A DNA stretch of 40,637 nucleotides from Bacteroidales bacterium (GTDB lineage: Bacteria > Bacteroidota > Bacteroidia > Bacteroidales > UBA932): assembly GCA_017480345.1 (NCBI GenBank), contig JAFVAU010000001.1, positions 1 through 40,637 of the forward strand, in the 5' to 3' direction. This document shows positions 30,487 through 37,741 of the stretch, piece after piece. How positions within the stretch are numbered: position 1 is the stretch's first letter; every line of letters starts with the position of its first letter. The notes under the pieces were generated by a model, which ran no database searches, was not told where the DNA came from, and saw nothing but the letters and a program-made list of their open reading frames with translations. The translations under genes were made by a program, and so were the position numbers.

Positions 30487-31194
30487 ATGACCCTCAAGAA
30501 ATACATCCCCAACTGCATCACTTCTATGAATGCCCTCGCGGGCACCATAGGAGTGGTGTTTGCTTTGCAAGGCCGCCCGGACTATGCCTTCATCTGCATG
30601 CTGGCCGCCTCCGTCTTCGATTTCTGCGACGGTCTGGCCGCCCGCCAGCTGGAAGCCTATTCCGCCATGGGCAAGGAATTGGATTCCCTGGCCGATATGG
30701 TGAGCTTCGGCGTCCTTCCGGCCGTGATGCTGATTGGCACCATGCAGCTCAAGGGCGTGGACAGCTGGACGGAGGTGATACCGGTGTTCCTGGCCGTCAT
30801 GAGCGCCCTCAGGCTGGCCAAGTTCAACGTGGATGAGCGTCAGACAATGGATTTCATTGGCGTGGCCACTCCTACCGCCGCCATGATCTGCGGCTCGCTC
30901 TGCTATTTCTCCCTGCATTCATCGGCCCTGGATTCCCTGGTGGGCAGCTTCTGGTTCCTGCCGGCGGTGGCCGTGGTGCTGGGCCTGCTTCTGGTAAGCG
31001 AGATTCCCATGTTCGGGATGAAGGTGGCCAAGGGGCACAAGCTCCTGGACACCAAACGGATCGTATTCCTCTGCCTGGCGGTGGCCGCCATCCTGTTTGT
31101 CATCATCGCCGGCTGCAACTGGAGCCTGGCTGTGCTGCTCATCTTCACGCTTTACATCCTGGAGAATCTGGCTTTGGCCGCCTTCAGGAAGTAA
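30487..31194 (+). CDS. pssA: CDP-diacylglycerol-serine O-phosphatidyltransferase
   Basis: A 235-residue inner-membrane enzyme making phosphatidylserine from CDP-diacylglycerol and serine, the first step to phosphatidylethanolamine. The CDP-alcohol phosphatidyltransferase motif is complete: Asp-Gly-Leu-Ala-Ala-Arg, eight residues, Gly, three, Asp, three, Asp, at about residues 50-71. About six to eight hydrophobic segments follow. It starts on the base after the C1 peptidase stop. The stop codon merges with the A-run of a hairpin that on the minus strand is a terminator. Confidence 0.93.
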   Translation: MTLKKYIPNCITSMNALAGTIGVVFALQGRPDYAFICMLAASVFDFCDGLAARQLEAYSAMGKELDSLADMVSFGVLPAVMLIGTMQLKGVDSWTEVIPVFLAVMSALRLAKFNVDERQTMDFIGVATPTAAMICGSLCYFSLHSSALDSLVGSFWFLPAVAVVLGLLLVSEIPMFGMKVAKGHKLLDTKRIVFLCLAVAAILFVIIAGCNWSLAVLLIFTLYILENLALAAFRK

Positions 31195-31284
31195 AAAACG
31201 GTGCCCGCCCTTGGGGTAAGAGGGCCGGCACCGAACGAACCACACTACTTTGACGGCAATCGATCAAGCCCGTAAGTAGTTTTG
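31193..31284 (-). ncRNA. Predicted small RNA with own promoter and terminator
   Basis: On the minus strand the -7 box TACTTTTG (31297-31290) and a TTG (31320-31318) are 20 bases apart. About 50 bases after the expected start, 12-base arms (31222-31233 and 31199-31210, one mismatch) form a hairpin followed by six T. Between them, ACTACTT and AAGTAGT with adjoining bases (31242-31280) can form a second stem. The transcript would be about 85-90 nt. No reading frame of interest is seen. The -33 element sits inside the ClC terminator stem. I do not recognise a known RNA family. Confidence 0.5.
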
Positions 31285-31309
31285 CATGGCAAAAGTAGAC
31301 AGAAAACCC

Positions 31310-31337
31310 AAAAGGCGCAAAGTTTTTTGCGCCTTTT
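31310..31337. terminator. Bidirectional terminator between pssA and the ClC gene
   Basis: Perfect 12-base arms AAAAGGCGCAAA and TTTGCGCCTTTT with a four-base loop; A- and T-runs flank both sides, so it can stop transcripts from pssA and from the ClC operon. Confidence 0.85.
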
Positions 31338-31370
31338 ATATTTCATATTAACTTGCTGTGTTATAGATGT

Positions 31371-33149
31371 TTAATCGTGCGAGAAGTCCCTCAGTTCCTC
31401 CCGGTATGCATTGAATATCTTGGACTTGGATAGAAATCCCAAATATTTGCGGTCCTTGTCCACCATGGGGAGGTTCCAGGCACCGGTCTTCTCGAATTTG
31501 CGCATCACGGAGTCCATGGGCTCGTCTGCATACACATACTCCGGCGCCGTCTGCATGTAGTTGTACACGTGCTTGTGCTGGTACAACTCCGGACTGAACA
31601 TATCCTTTCGGATGCTGGCCAGGGTCACGAAGCCCTGGAACCGGCCTTTGGAATCCAGGACGGGGAAGATGTTGCGCTCGCTCTGCTCCACCGCCTTCAC
31701 CAGCTCTCCCAGCGTGGCGTCGATGCGGACGGTGCAGAAATCCTCCTCAATAAGGTCCGAGGCGTGCATGAGCGTGAGCACCGCCTGGTCGGAATCATGC
31801 GTGAGGAGTTCTCCGCTGGCGGCAATGCGCTTGGTATAGATGGAGTATTTCTCAAAGAGGCGTGTGACGCCATAGGAGACGGCCGATGTAAGGATGAGCG
31901 GCACCAGGAGGTCGTAGCCGCTGGAAATCTCCGCAATGAGGAAGATGGCCGTGAGGGGCGCCTGCATCACGCCGGCCATAAGCCCTGCCATGCCCACCAG
32001 CACGAAGTTGGAAACCGGCACCAGACCGGGCCAGATCAGATTGAGCGAGTACGCCAGCACGAAACCGGCGATGGCGCCCACGAACAGCGTGGGGCCGAAG
32101 GTTCCGCCCACGCCGCCGCCCGCGTTGGTGAAGGTCATGGAAAAGACCTTCAGCAGCAGCACCATGAGGAAGAAGATGGGAATGGCCCACTTCCACTGCA
32201 GGAAGAACGTCAGCGGCGTATCTCCTCCGAAATCCAGGTTCTGCGCGCCGTTCAGCAGCGGCCCCAGGAAGTTGTACCCCTCTCCGTGCAGCGGCGGGAA
32301 AAGGTAGATGAGAAGTCCCAGCGATACGGCCGACAGGAACCATTTCAGATAGGGATTCTTGAGCCGTCCCAGGCGGTCTTCCATGGACAGGGTGGTATGG
32401 ATGAAATAGAGGGCCGTCAGGCCGCAGAACACCCCCAGAAGCACGTAGAAGGGAATATTCTGCATGGAGAAAGGCGTGATGGAAGCGGCGAAGGGACTCT
32501 CTTTTCCCAGAATCAGATAGCTCACCAGGGTGGCCGATATGGAACTGAGCAGCAGGGGCAGCACCCCGCTCATGCTCAGGTTGAAAAGGAGAATCTCCAG
32601 GGTGAAGAGCACGCCGGCCAGGGGGGCGTTGAAGATGCCCGCCACGGCTCCGGCCGCCCCGCAGCCCAGCAGGAGCGTCATACCCCGGTAGGACATGCCG
32701 CTGTATCGGCCCAGATTGGAGCCGATGGCGGCGCCGGTATACACGATGGGAGCCTCCGCACCCACCGATCCGCCGAAGCCGATGGTGAGGGCGCTGGTAA
32801 CGAGGGAACTCCAGCAATTGTGCCGCTTGATGCGGGATTCGTTCTTGGAGACGGCCTGCAGCACCTTGGTAACGCCATGGCCGATATTGTCCTTGATCAC
32901 ATAGCGGACAATCATGAGGCTTAGGAGCATGCCCACGCCGGGGAGCACCAGATAAGGCCATCGGCCCGGAAGAATCCCGGCCAGGCCCTCCTGGATGGCA
33001 TGGATGGAAACTTTGAGGAGGACGGCGGCCAGTCCGCAGAGGATGCCGGTCACGATGGACAGGCCCAGCAGCACATTGCTTTCCGGGATGTTACGCAAAA
33101 GGGCCCGCACGGGGCCCCAGAAATGTTTTATGCCGCTGCGGGTGGCCAT
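31371..33149 (-). CDS. ClC family chloride channel or antiporter with CBS domains
   Basis: A 592-residue membrane protein. Residues about 1-430 are the ClC fold with 10 or more helices. The selectivity segment Gly-Ser-Val-Gly-Ala-Glu-Ala-Pro near residue 127 keeps the gating Glu (Gly-Arg-Glu-Gly-Pro in E. coli ClcA), and Gly-Gly-Val-Gly-Gly-Thr-Phe-Gly-Pro lies near 345. Two CBS domains occupy about 450-585. Whether it is a channel or an H+/Cl- antiporter cannot be told with confidence; the proton Glu of antiporters was not located. It starts one base before the stop of the 121-aa gene and is the last gene of the ygiQ operon. Confidence 0.92.
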   Translation of the reverse strand: MATRSGIKHFWGPVRALLRNIPESNVLLGLSIVTGILCGLAAVLLKVSIHAIQEGLAGILPGRWPYLVLPGVGMLLSLMIVRYVIKDNIGHGVTKVLQAVSKNESRIKRHNCWSSLVTSALTIGFGGSVGAEAPIVYTGAAIGSNLGRYSGMSYRGMTLLLGCGAAGAVAGIFNAPLAGVLFTLEILLFNLSMSGVLPLLLSSISATLVSYLILGKESPFAASITPFSMQNIPFYVLLGVFCGLTALYFIHTTLSMEDRLGRLKNPYLKWFLSAVSLGLLIYLFPPLHGEGYNFLGPLLNGAQNLDFGGDTPLTFFLQWKWAIPIFFLMVLLLKVFSMTFTNAGGGVGGTFGPTLFVGAIAGFVLAYSLNLIWPGLVPVSNFVLVGMAGLMAGVMQAPLTAIFLIAEISSGYDLLVPLILTSAVSYGVTRLFEKYSIYTKRIAASGELLTHDSDQAVLTLMHASDLIEEDFCTVRIDATLGELVKAVEQSERNIFPVLDSKGRFQGFVTLASIRKDMFSPELYQHKHVYNYMQTAPEYVYADEPMDSVMRKFEKTGAWNLPMVDKDRKYLGFLSKSKIFNAYREELRDFSHD

Positions 33150-33515
33150 TTATTCGTCGTCCGGACCGGTGGAGTACTGGGCGATGTTGTCATCCGGGAG
33201 GGTTTCTCCGCTGGCGTCGGAAGCGTCGGCGCTGCCGCCGGCCACGGCCTCGTTCTCCGCGTCTTCTTCCCCTTCCAGCCAACGGGCCACGTCTTCCAGG
33301 TCGTCCGTCTTCACGTTTATCTTGACCAGATAGATGGCATCCGGCACTTCCACCGTGACGGCGTAGAAACTGGTGCCGTCCGGCTTGGGATATTTGACCA
33401 AATCGTTCAGGTAGTCGTTGAAGCCCTTGGGATACTTGAGGGCAAAAGCCTCTGCCAGATCCGGATGGGCATTCATCTTCTCATAGCTCACTACATGTCT
33501 TTTCTTGTCCGCCAT
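33150..33515 (-). CDS. Hypothetical protein with acidic tail (121 aa)
   Basis: A 121-residue soluble protein. The N-terminal 80 residues are a conserved-looking domain: Tyr-Pro-Lys-Gly-Phe-Asn-Asp-Tyr near residue 28, then Phe-Tyr-Ala-Val-Thr-Val-Glu and Tyr-Leu-Val-Lys-Ile-Asn-Val. The C-terminal 40 residues are acidic and Ser/Ala-rich, likely disordered. I have seen similar small proteins in Bacteroidetes but know no function. It lies 20 bases after ygiQ and abuts the ClC gene. Confidence 0.75.
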   Translation of the reverse strand: MADKKRHVVSYEKMNAHPDLAEAFALKYPKGFNDYLNDLVKYPKPDGTSFYAVTVEVPDAIYLVKINVKTDDLEDVARWLEGEEDAENEAVAGGSADASDASGETLPDDNIAQYSTGPDDE

Positions 33516-33535
33516 AATAGGTTTGGTTTTAGTCC

Positions 33536-35548
33536 TTATTGTTGTTTTTTCTTCTTCTTGGAGTATCCGGGTGCAATATTAATGGTTTGTTTTGAACTCT
33601 GCAAGGGCTTTGGACTTTTTTTCGAAGAATTTTTGAAGAAAAATGATTTTTGCAGCTGTTTCTTCTCCGGATTGCGTTCCGTGAAAACCGGCGTCATGTC
33701 CCTGGGATCCAGTCCGGTGTAGAACATGACGGAGGAGGTGGTCATGGGCGTGGGGGTGAAGTCCTGCACCTGATCCATCCAGATGCCCTTGAGGGCGGGA
33801 TGACTGGCCAGACGCTCCATGTCCTTCATGGTGCAGCCGGGGTGGGAGGAAATAAAATACGGCACAAGGCCCACATGGGTGCCGGCCTCGCGGTTGATTT
33901 TGTCAAACTCCTTCCTCAGGTGCTCGAAGAGGCGGAAGCTGGGCTTGGCCATCTTCTGGAGCACATGGTCCTCGGTATGCTCGGGGGCCACTTTCAATCG
34001 GCCGGACGTATGGTCCAGCACCAGGGTCTTCAGGTAAGGCTTGGAGCTTGGGTCCACGAAGCCGTCCTCCGTGAGGAAGAGGTCGTAGCGGATGCCGCTG
34101 CCGATGTAGCTGTGCCGGATGCCCTTGGTGGCGTCGATGCGCTTGTACAGCTCCATCAGGCGGGTGTGGTCGCACTCCAGGTTGGGGCAGCGCTTGGGGA
34201 AGAGGCAGCTGCGGCGCTTGCATTTGTCGCAGAGTTCCGGCTTCTTCCCGTGCATCCCGTACATGTTGGCCGTGGGGGCGCCCACGTCGGAGATGTTTCC
34301 GGCAAAGTCCGGCAGGTTGTTAAGGGCCGATACTTCCTTGAGGATGGATTTCTCGCTCCGGCTCTGGATGAACTTGCCCTGATGGGCGGCGATGGTGCAG
34401 AAGTTACAGCCGCCGAAGCACCCGCGGTGGGTGTTCACGGAGAACTTGATCATGTCGTACGCCGGGATGCGTTTTCCCTTGTAGCGCGGATGCGGCAGCT
34501 TGGTGAACGGCAGGTCCCAGAAGGAATCCATCTCCTCGGTGGTGGCCGGAGGAAACGGTGGATTAATCTGCACATACCCTTCTCCCACCGGCTCTATGAT
34601 GGTGTCCGGGTGCATCATGTTGGCATGCGTCTCAATCCAGTGAAAATTCTCCGCAAACGCCCGCTTGTCCTTCCGGCACTCCTCGAATGAATGTAAAACA
34701 AGGAGCCCTTCGGGTACAGGTCCAGAAATCGCCTCCGCTTCGCTCCGGCCCCTCCCACCGGCTTCGCCGGCGGGCCCCTCCCTCTTACATGGCCGAGGGT
34801 GGCCATGGATTTCTGAACCTGCACCCTCCGGTCTGTTTATATCTGAGAAGTAATTTAGAGAAGTATTTAAAACCTTATCATCTTGACTATCGTAACTTTT
34901 ACCATATCCCGAAAGTCGATGACCCTTTACATAGAAGGCAATCTGGGGGATTTGCTGCATGCGGTGGCGGGACCAGCCTTTTTCGATGCCTTTGGTGAGT
35001 TCCAGCATGGGGCGTTCGCCCATGCCGTAGCAGAGATAATCGGCCCCGGAGGTGACCAGGACGGAGGGCATGAGGCAGTCTTTCCAATAGTCGTAGTGGG
35101 TGAGGCGGCGGAGGGAGGCCTCGATGCCGCCGATGATTACCGGCACGTCCGGAAAGAGCTTTTTCAGGATCTGCGTATAGACGGTGACGGCGTAGTCCGG
35201 GCGGGCGCCGGCCTTCCCCTCGGGGGTGTAGGCGTCGTCGTGGCGCAGGCGCTTGGAGGCCGTGTAGTGGTTCACCATGGAATCCATGGCCCCGGCATTG
35301 AGGCCGAAGTACAGCCTGGGGGCACCCAGCTTGCGGAAGTCCCGGAGGTCGTCCCGCCAATTGGGCTGCGGCACCACGGCCACCCGGTAGCCCCATTTCT
35401 GCAGCCAGCGGGCAATCACGGCCGTTCCGAAGGACGGATGATCGATGAACGCATCCCCTGAAAAGAGGATGATATCGATATAATCCCATCCCAAGGCCTC
35501 CACCTCCTTCACGGACGTGGGAAACATATATGCCTGTTCCTGTGCCAT
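33536..35548 (-). CDS. YgiQ family radical SAM protein with in-frame insertion
   Basis: A 670-residue radical SAM protein. The Fe-S motif Cys-Phe-Gly-Gly-Cys-Asn-Phe-Cys is in the middle (near residue 367), after a conserved N-terminal domain (Leu-Phe-Ser-Gly-Asp-Ala-Phe-Ile-Asp-His-Pro). A second Cys cluster (Cys-Asp-Lys-Cys-Lys-Arg-Arg-Ser-Cys) follows. The reaction of the family is not established. The start at 35548 is chosen because a -7 box lies at 35565-35558, nine bases upstream; the TTG start at 35560 would precede transcription. Around residues 210-285 there is an insertion: an AT-rich stretch plus a 115-bp palindromic element, all in frame. The Lys-rich end is also unusual. It heads an operon with the 121-aa and ClC genes. 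Confidence 0.9.
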   Translation of the reverse strand: MAQEQAYMFPTSVKEVEALGWDYIDIILFSGDAFIDHPSFGTAVIARWLQKWGYRVAVVPQPNWRDDLRDFRKLGAPRLYFGLNAGAMDSMVNHYTASKRLRHDDAYTPEGKAGARPDYAVTVYTQILKKLFPDVPVIIGGIEASLRRLTHYDYWKDCLMPSVLVTSGADYLCYGMGERPMLELTKGIEKGWSRHRMQQIPQIAFYVKGHRLSGYGKSYDSQDDKVLNTSLNYFSDINRPEGAGSEIHGHPRPCKREGPAGEAGGRGRSEAEAISGPVPEGLLVLHSFEECRKDKRAFAENFHWIETHANMMHPDTIIEPVGEGYVQINPPFPPATTEEMDSFWDLPFTKLPHPRYKGKRIPAYDMIKFSVNTHRGCFGGCNFCTIAAHQGKFIQSRSEKSILKEVSALNNLPDFAGNISDVGAPTANMYGMHGKKPELCDKCKRRSCLFPKRCPNLECDHTRLMELYKRIDATKGIRHSYIGSGIRYDLFLTEDGFVDPSSKPYLKTLVLDHTSGRLKVAPEHTEDHVLQKMAKPSFRLFEHLRKEFDKINREAGTHVGLVPYFISSHPGCTMKDMERLASHPALKGIWMDQVQDFTPTPMTTSSVMFYTGLDPRDMTPVFTERNPEKKQLQKSFFFKNSSKKSPKPLQSSKQTINIAPGYSKKKKKQQ
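34712..34826. mobile_element. 115-bp palindromic element inserted in ygiQ
   Basis: Terminal inverted repeats of 19 bases match at 17 positions: GGGTACAGGTCCAGAAATC at 34712-34730 and its near-complement at 34808-34826. Inside are a CCGGC/GCCGG stem, a Cys-free GC-rich stretch and a perfect CATGGCC/GGCCATG stem. In the ygiQ frame it encodes low-complexity Gly/Arg/Ala/Pro sequence. Confidence 0.7.
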
Positions 35549-35557
35549 AATTCCGGA

Positions 35558-35606
35558 CAAAGATACAAAAAACCTTTGCAGAAATGTGCAAAAAATGCTA
35601 TATTTG
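35558..35606. promoter_or_regulatory. Divergent promoters of ygiQ and tex
   Basis: Minus strand: TATCTTTG at 35565-35558, nine bases before the ygiQ ATG. Plus strand: TTG at 35576-35578, 20 bases, TATATTTG at 35599-35606, only five bases before the tex ATG, so the tex mRNA is probably leaderless. Confidence 0.7.
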
Positions 35607-35611
35607 AGACT

Positions 35612-37741
35612 ATGAAAGATTTATATGTAAAATACATAGCCTCCCTGCTCAATATCCAGCCCTGGCAGGTGGAAAACTGCGCAGAGCTCTTTGCAGAGGG
35701 TTGCACCATCCCGTTCATCAGCCGTTACCGCAAGGAACGCACGTGCGGCCTCACGGACGTGGAAGTGGCGGAAATAAAGCATTGGGCCGATGTCTTCCAG
35801 GAAATGGACAAGAGAAAAACTTCCATCCTCGGAACCATCGAGGAGCAGGGAAAACTGACGTCGGAACTCAAGGAAGCCATCGAGAAATGCGTCAGCTCCA
35901 GCGAGTTGGAGGATCTGTACCTGCCGTATCGGCCTAAACGGAAAACGCGCGCCACGGCGGCCGTTGCCAAAGGACTGGAGCCGCTGGCAGACCTTCTTTG
36001 GAACAACAAGTCCCGTAATCCCAAGGCCGATGCCGCCCCCTTCGTGAAGGGAGAGGTGGCCTCGGTGGAGGAAGCCCTGCAGGGCGCGCGGGATATCCTG
36101 GCGGAGCGTATCAGCGAGGATGCCCATAACCGGGAAACCCTCCGCGGCATCTACCGTACGCGCCGGGTGTGCTCCAAGGTGACCAAGGCCGGCCAGGACA
36201 GCCCGGACGCCGCCAAGTATCGCAGCTATTTCTCCTTCTCGCAGCCCATCTCCAAAATCCCTTCCCACAACCTGCTGGCCATGCTCCGCGCGGCGGACGA
36301 AGGCTTCGTGAAGGTGGAGATAGACGCGGACGGGGAGAAGTGCTCCAACAAGCTTTACTATGACTATTGCCAGGCCCACGGCTATCCTTCCCACCAGGAG
36401 GTGCGGGCGGCCGTGGAAGATTCCTGGAAGCGCCTGATGGACCCTTCCATTACCGGCGAGGTGTTGAGGGAGGCCAAGGAAAAGGCCGATGTGGAGAGCA
36501 TCCAGGTGTTCGGGGAGAACCTCCGGCAGCTGCTGCTGGCTCCGCCGGTGGGGCAGAAGCGGGTGATGGCCATAGACCCGGGTTTCCGCACGGGCTGCAA
36601 GGTGGTGTGCCTGGACCGGCAGGGCAATCTGCTCTCGCACGATGTCATCTACCCCCATCCGCCGGTGGCCAAGAAGATGGACGCCATCATCAAGGTGGCC
36701 GATTGGGTGGACAAATACAAGATTGAAGTGATTGCCATAGGCAGCGGTACGGCCGGCCGGGAGACGGAGGAGTTCGTGCGGAAGGTGGGCCTGCCCGACG
36801 AGGTGCGCATCTTCTCCGTGAGCGAGGACGGCGCCTCCGTGTATTCCGCCTCCGAGGTGGGCCGGGAAGAGTTCCCGGAGTACGACGTCACCGTGCGCGG
36901 GGCGGTTTCCATCGGCCGGCGGCTCATGGACCCGCTGGCGGAGCTGGTGAAGATAGACCCCAAGTCGCTTGGCGTGGGGCAATACCAGCACGACGTGGAC
37001 CAGGGCCTCCTGAAAGAGAAGCTGGACAATACCGTGGAAAGCTGTGTGAACAGCGTGGGCGTGAACCTGAATACCGCCAGCCCGTATCTGCTGCGCTATG
37101 TGAGCGGGATAGGCCCGGCGCTCTCCAAGGCCATTGCCGATTACCGCAGCGCCCATGGGGAATTCAAGAGCCGGGAAGAGCTCAAGAAAGTGCCCCGCCT
37201 GGGAGACAAGGCCTTCCAGCAGTGCGCCGGCTTCCTCCGCATCAGCGGGGCGGCCAACCCGCTGGACAATTCCGCCGTGCATCCGGAAGCCTATCACATT
37301 GTGGACAAAATGGCCAGGAAGCTGGGGATGAGCACCCGGGAACTGGTGGGCAATGCCGATGCCTGCAAGAAAATCAACGCGCAGGACTTCGTGGAGAAGG
37401 ACTTCGGCCTTCCCACGGTGAACGACATCATCCTGGAACTGCAGAAGCCCGGGCGGGATCCCCGGGAACAGGCCCAGGAGTTCTCCTTCGCGGAGGATAT
37501 CCATGAAATTGACGACCTCAAGCCGGGGATGGAACTGCCCGGCATCGTGACCAACCTGACGGCTTTCGGGGCGTTCGTGGATGTGGGTCTTCATGAGAAC
37601 GGGCTCATCCATGCCTCCCAGATGGGCGTAAGGGGGATGGCCGTTCCCTCGAAGGTATTGAAACTGCATCAACATATTATGGTTCAGGTGCTTAGCGTGG
37701 ACCTGGAAAGAAACCGCATAGGATTAAGACTGATAAAATGA
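35612..37741 (+). CDS. tex: Tex family RNA-binding transcription protein
   Basis: A 709-residue cytoplasmic protein of the Tex/Spt6-like family. In order: Tex N-terminal helical domain (about 1-190), YqgF/RuvX-like RNase H fold (Val-Met-Ala-Ile-Asp-Pro-Gly-Phe-Arg-Thr-Gly near 320), helix-hairpin-helix repeats (Leu-Asn-Thr-Ala-Ser-Pro and Ile-Gly-Pro-Ala-Leu near 485-500), and a C-terminal S1 domain (Gly-Ile-Val-Thr-Asn-Leu-Thr-Ala-Phe-Gly-Ala-Phe-Val-Asp-Val near 640). Length and domains are complete. The start at 35612 fits the promoter; the upstream frame would begin before transcription. Its stop overlaps the GH97 start by four bases. Confidence 0.95.
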   Translation: MKDLYVKYIASLLNIQPWQVENCAELFAEGCTIPFISRYRKERTCGLTDVEVAEIKHWADVFQEMDKRKTSILGTIEEQGKLTSELKEAIEKCVSSSELEDLYLPYRPKRKTRATAAVAKGLEPLADLLWNNKSRNPKADAAPFVKGEVASVEEALQGARDILAERISEDAHNRETLRGIYRTRRVCSKVTKAGQDSPDAAKYRSYFSFSQPISKIPSHNLLAMLRAADEGFVKVEIDADGEKCSNKLYYDYCQAHGYPSHQEVRAAVEDSWKRLMDPSITGEVLREAKEKADVESIQVFGENLRQLLLAPPVGQKRVMAIDPGFRTGCKVVCLDRQGNLLSHDVIYPHPPVAKKMDAIIKVADWVDKYKIEVIAIGSGTAGRETEEFVRKVGLPDEVRIFSVSEDGASVYSASEVGREEFPEYDVTVRGAVSIGRRLMDPLAELVKIDPKSLGVGQYQHDVDQGLLKEKLDNTVESCVNSVGVNLNTASPYLLRYVSGIGPALSKAIADYRSAHGEFKSREELKKVPRLGDKAFQQCAGFLRISGAANPLDNSAVHPEAYHIVDKMARKLGMSTRELVGNADACKKINAQDFVEKDFGLPTVNDIILELQKPGRDPREQAQEFSFAEDIHEIDDLKPGMELPGIVTNLTAFGAFVDVGLHENGLIHASQMGVRGMAVPSKVLKLHQHIMVQVLSVDLERNRIGLRLIK

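Noticed and set aside
31569-32924. Plus-strand open frame of 451 codons opposite the ClC gene
   Set aside because: Antisense shadow; Gln/His/Glu-rich without domains.
35621-37675. Minus-strand open frame of 684 codons opposite tex
   Set aside because: Same antisense effect of codon bias; tex is certain on the other strand.
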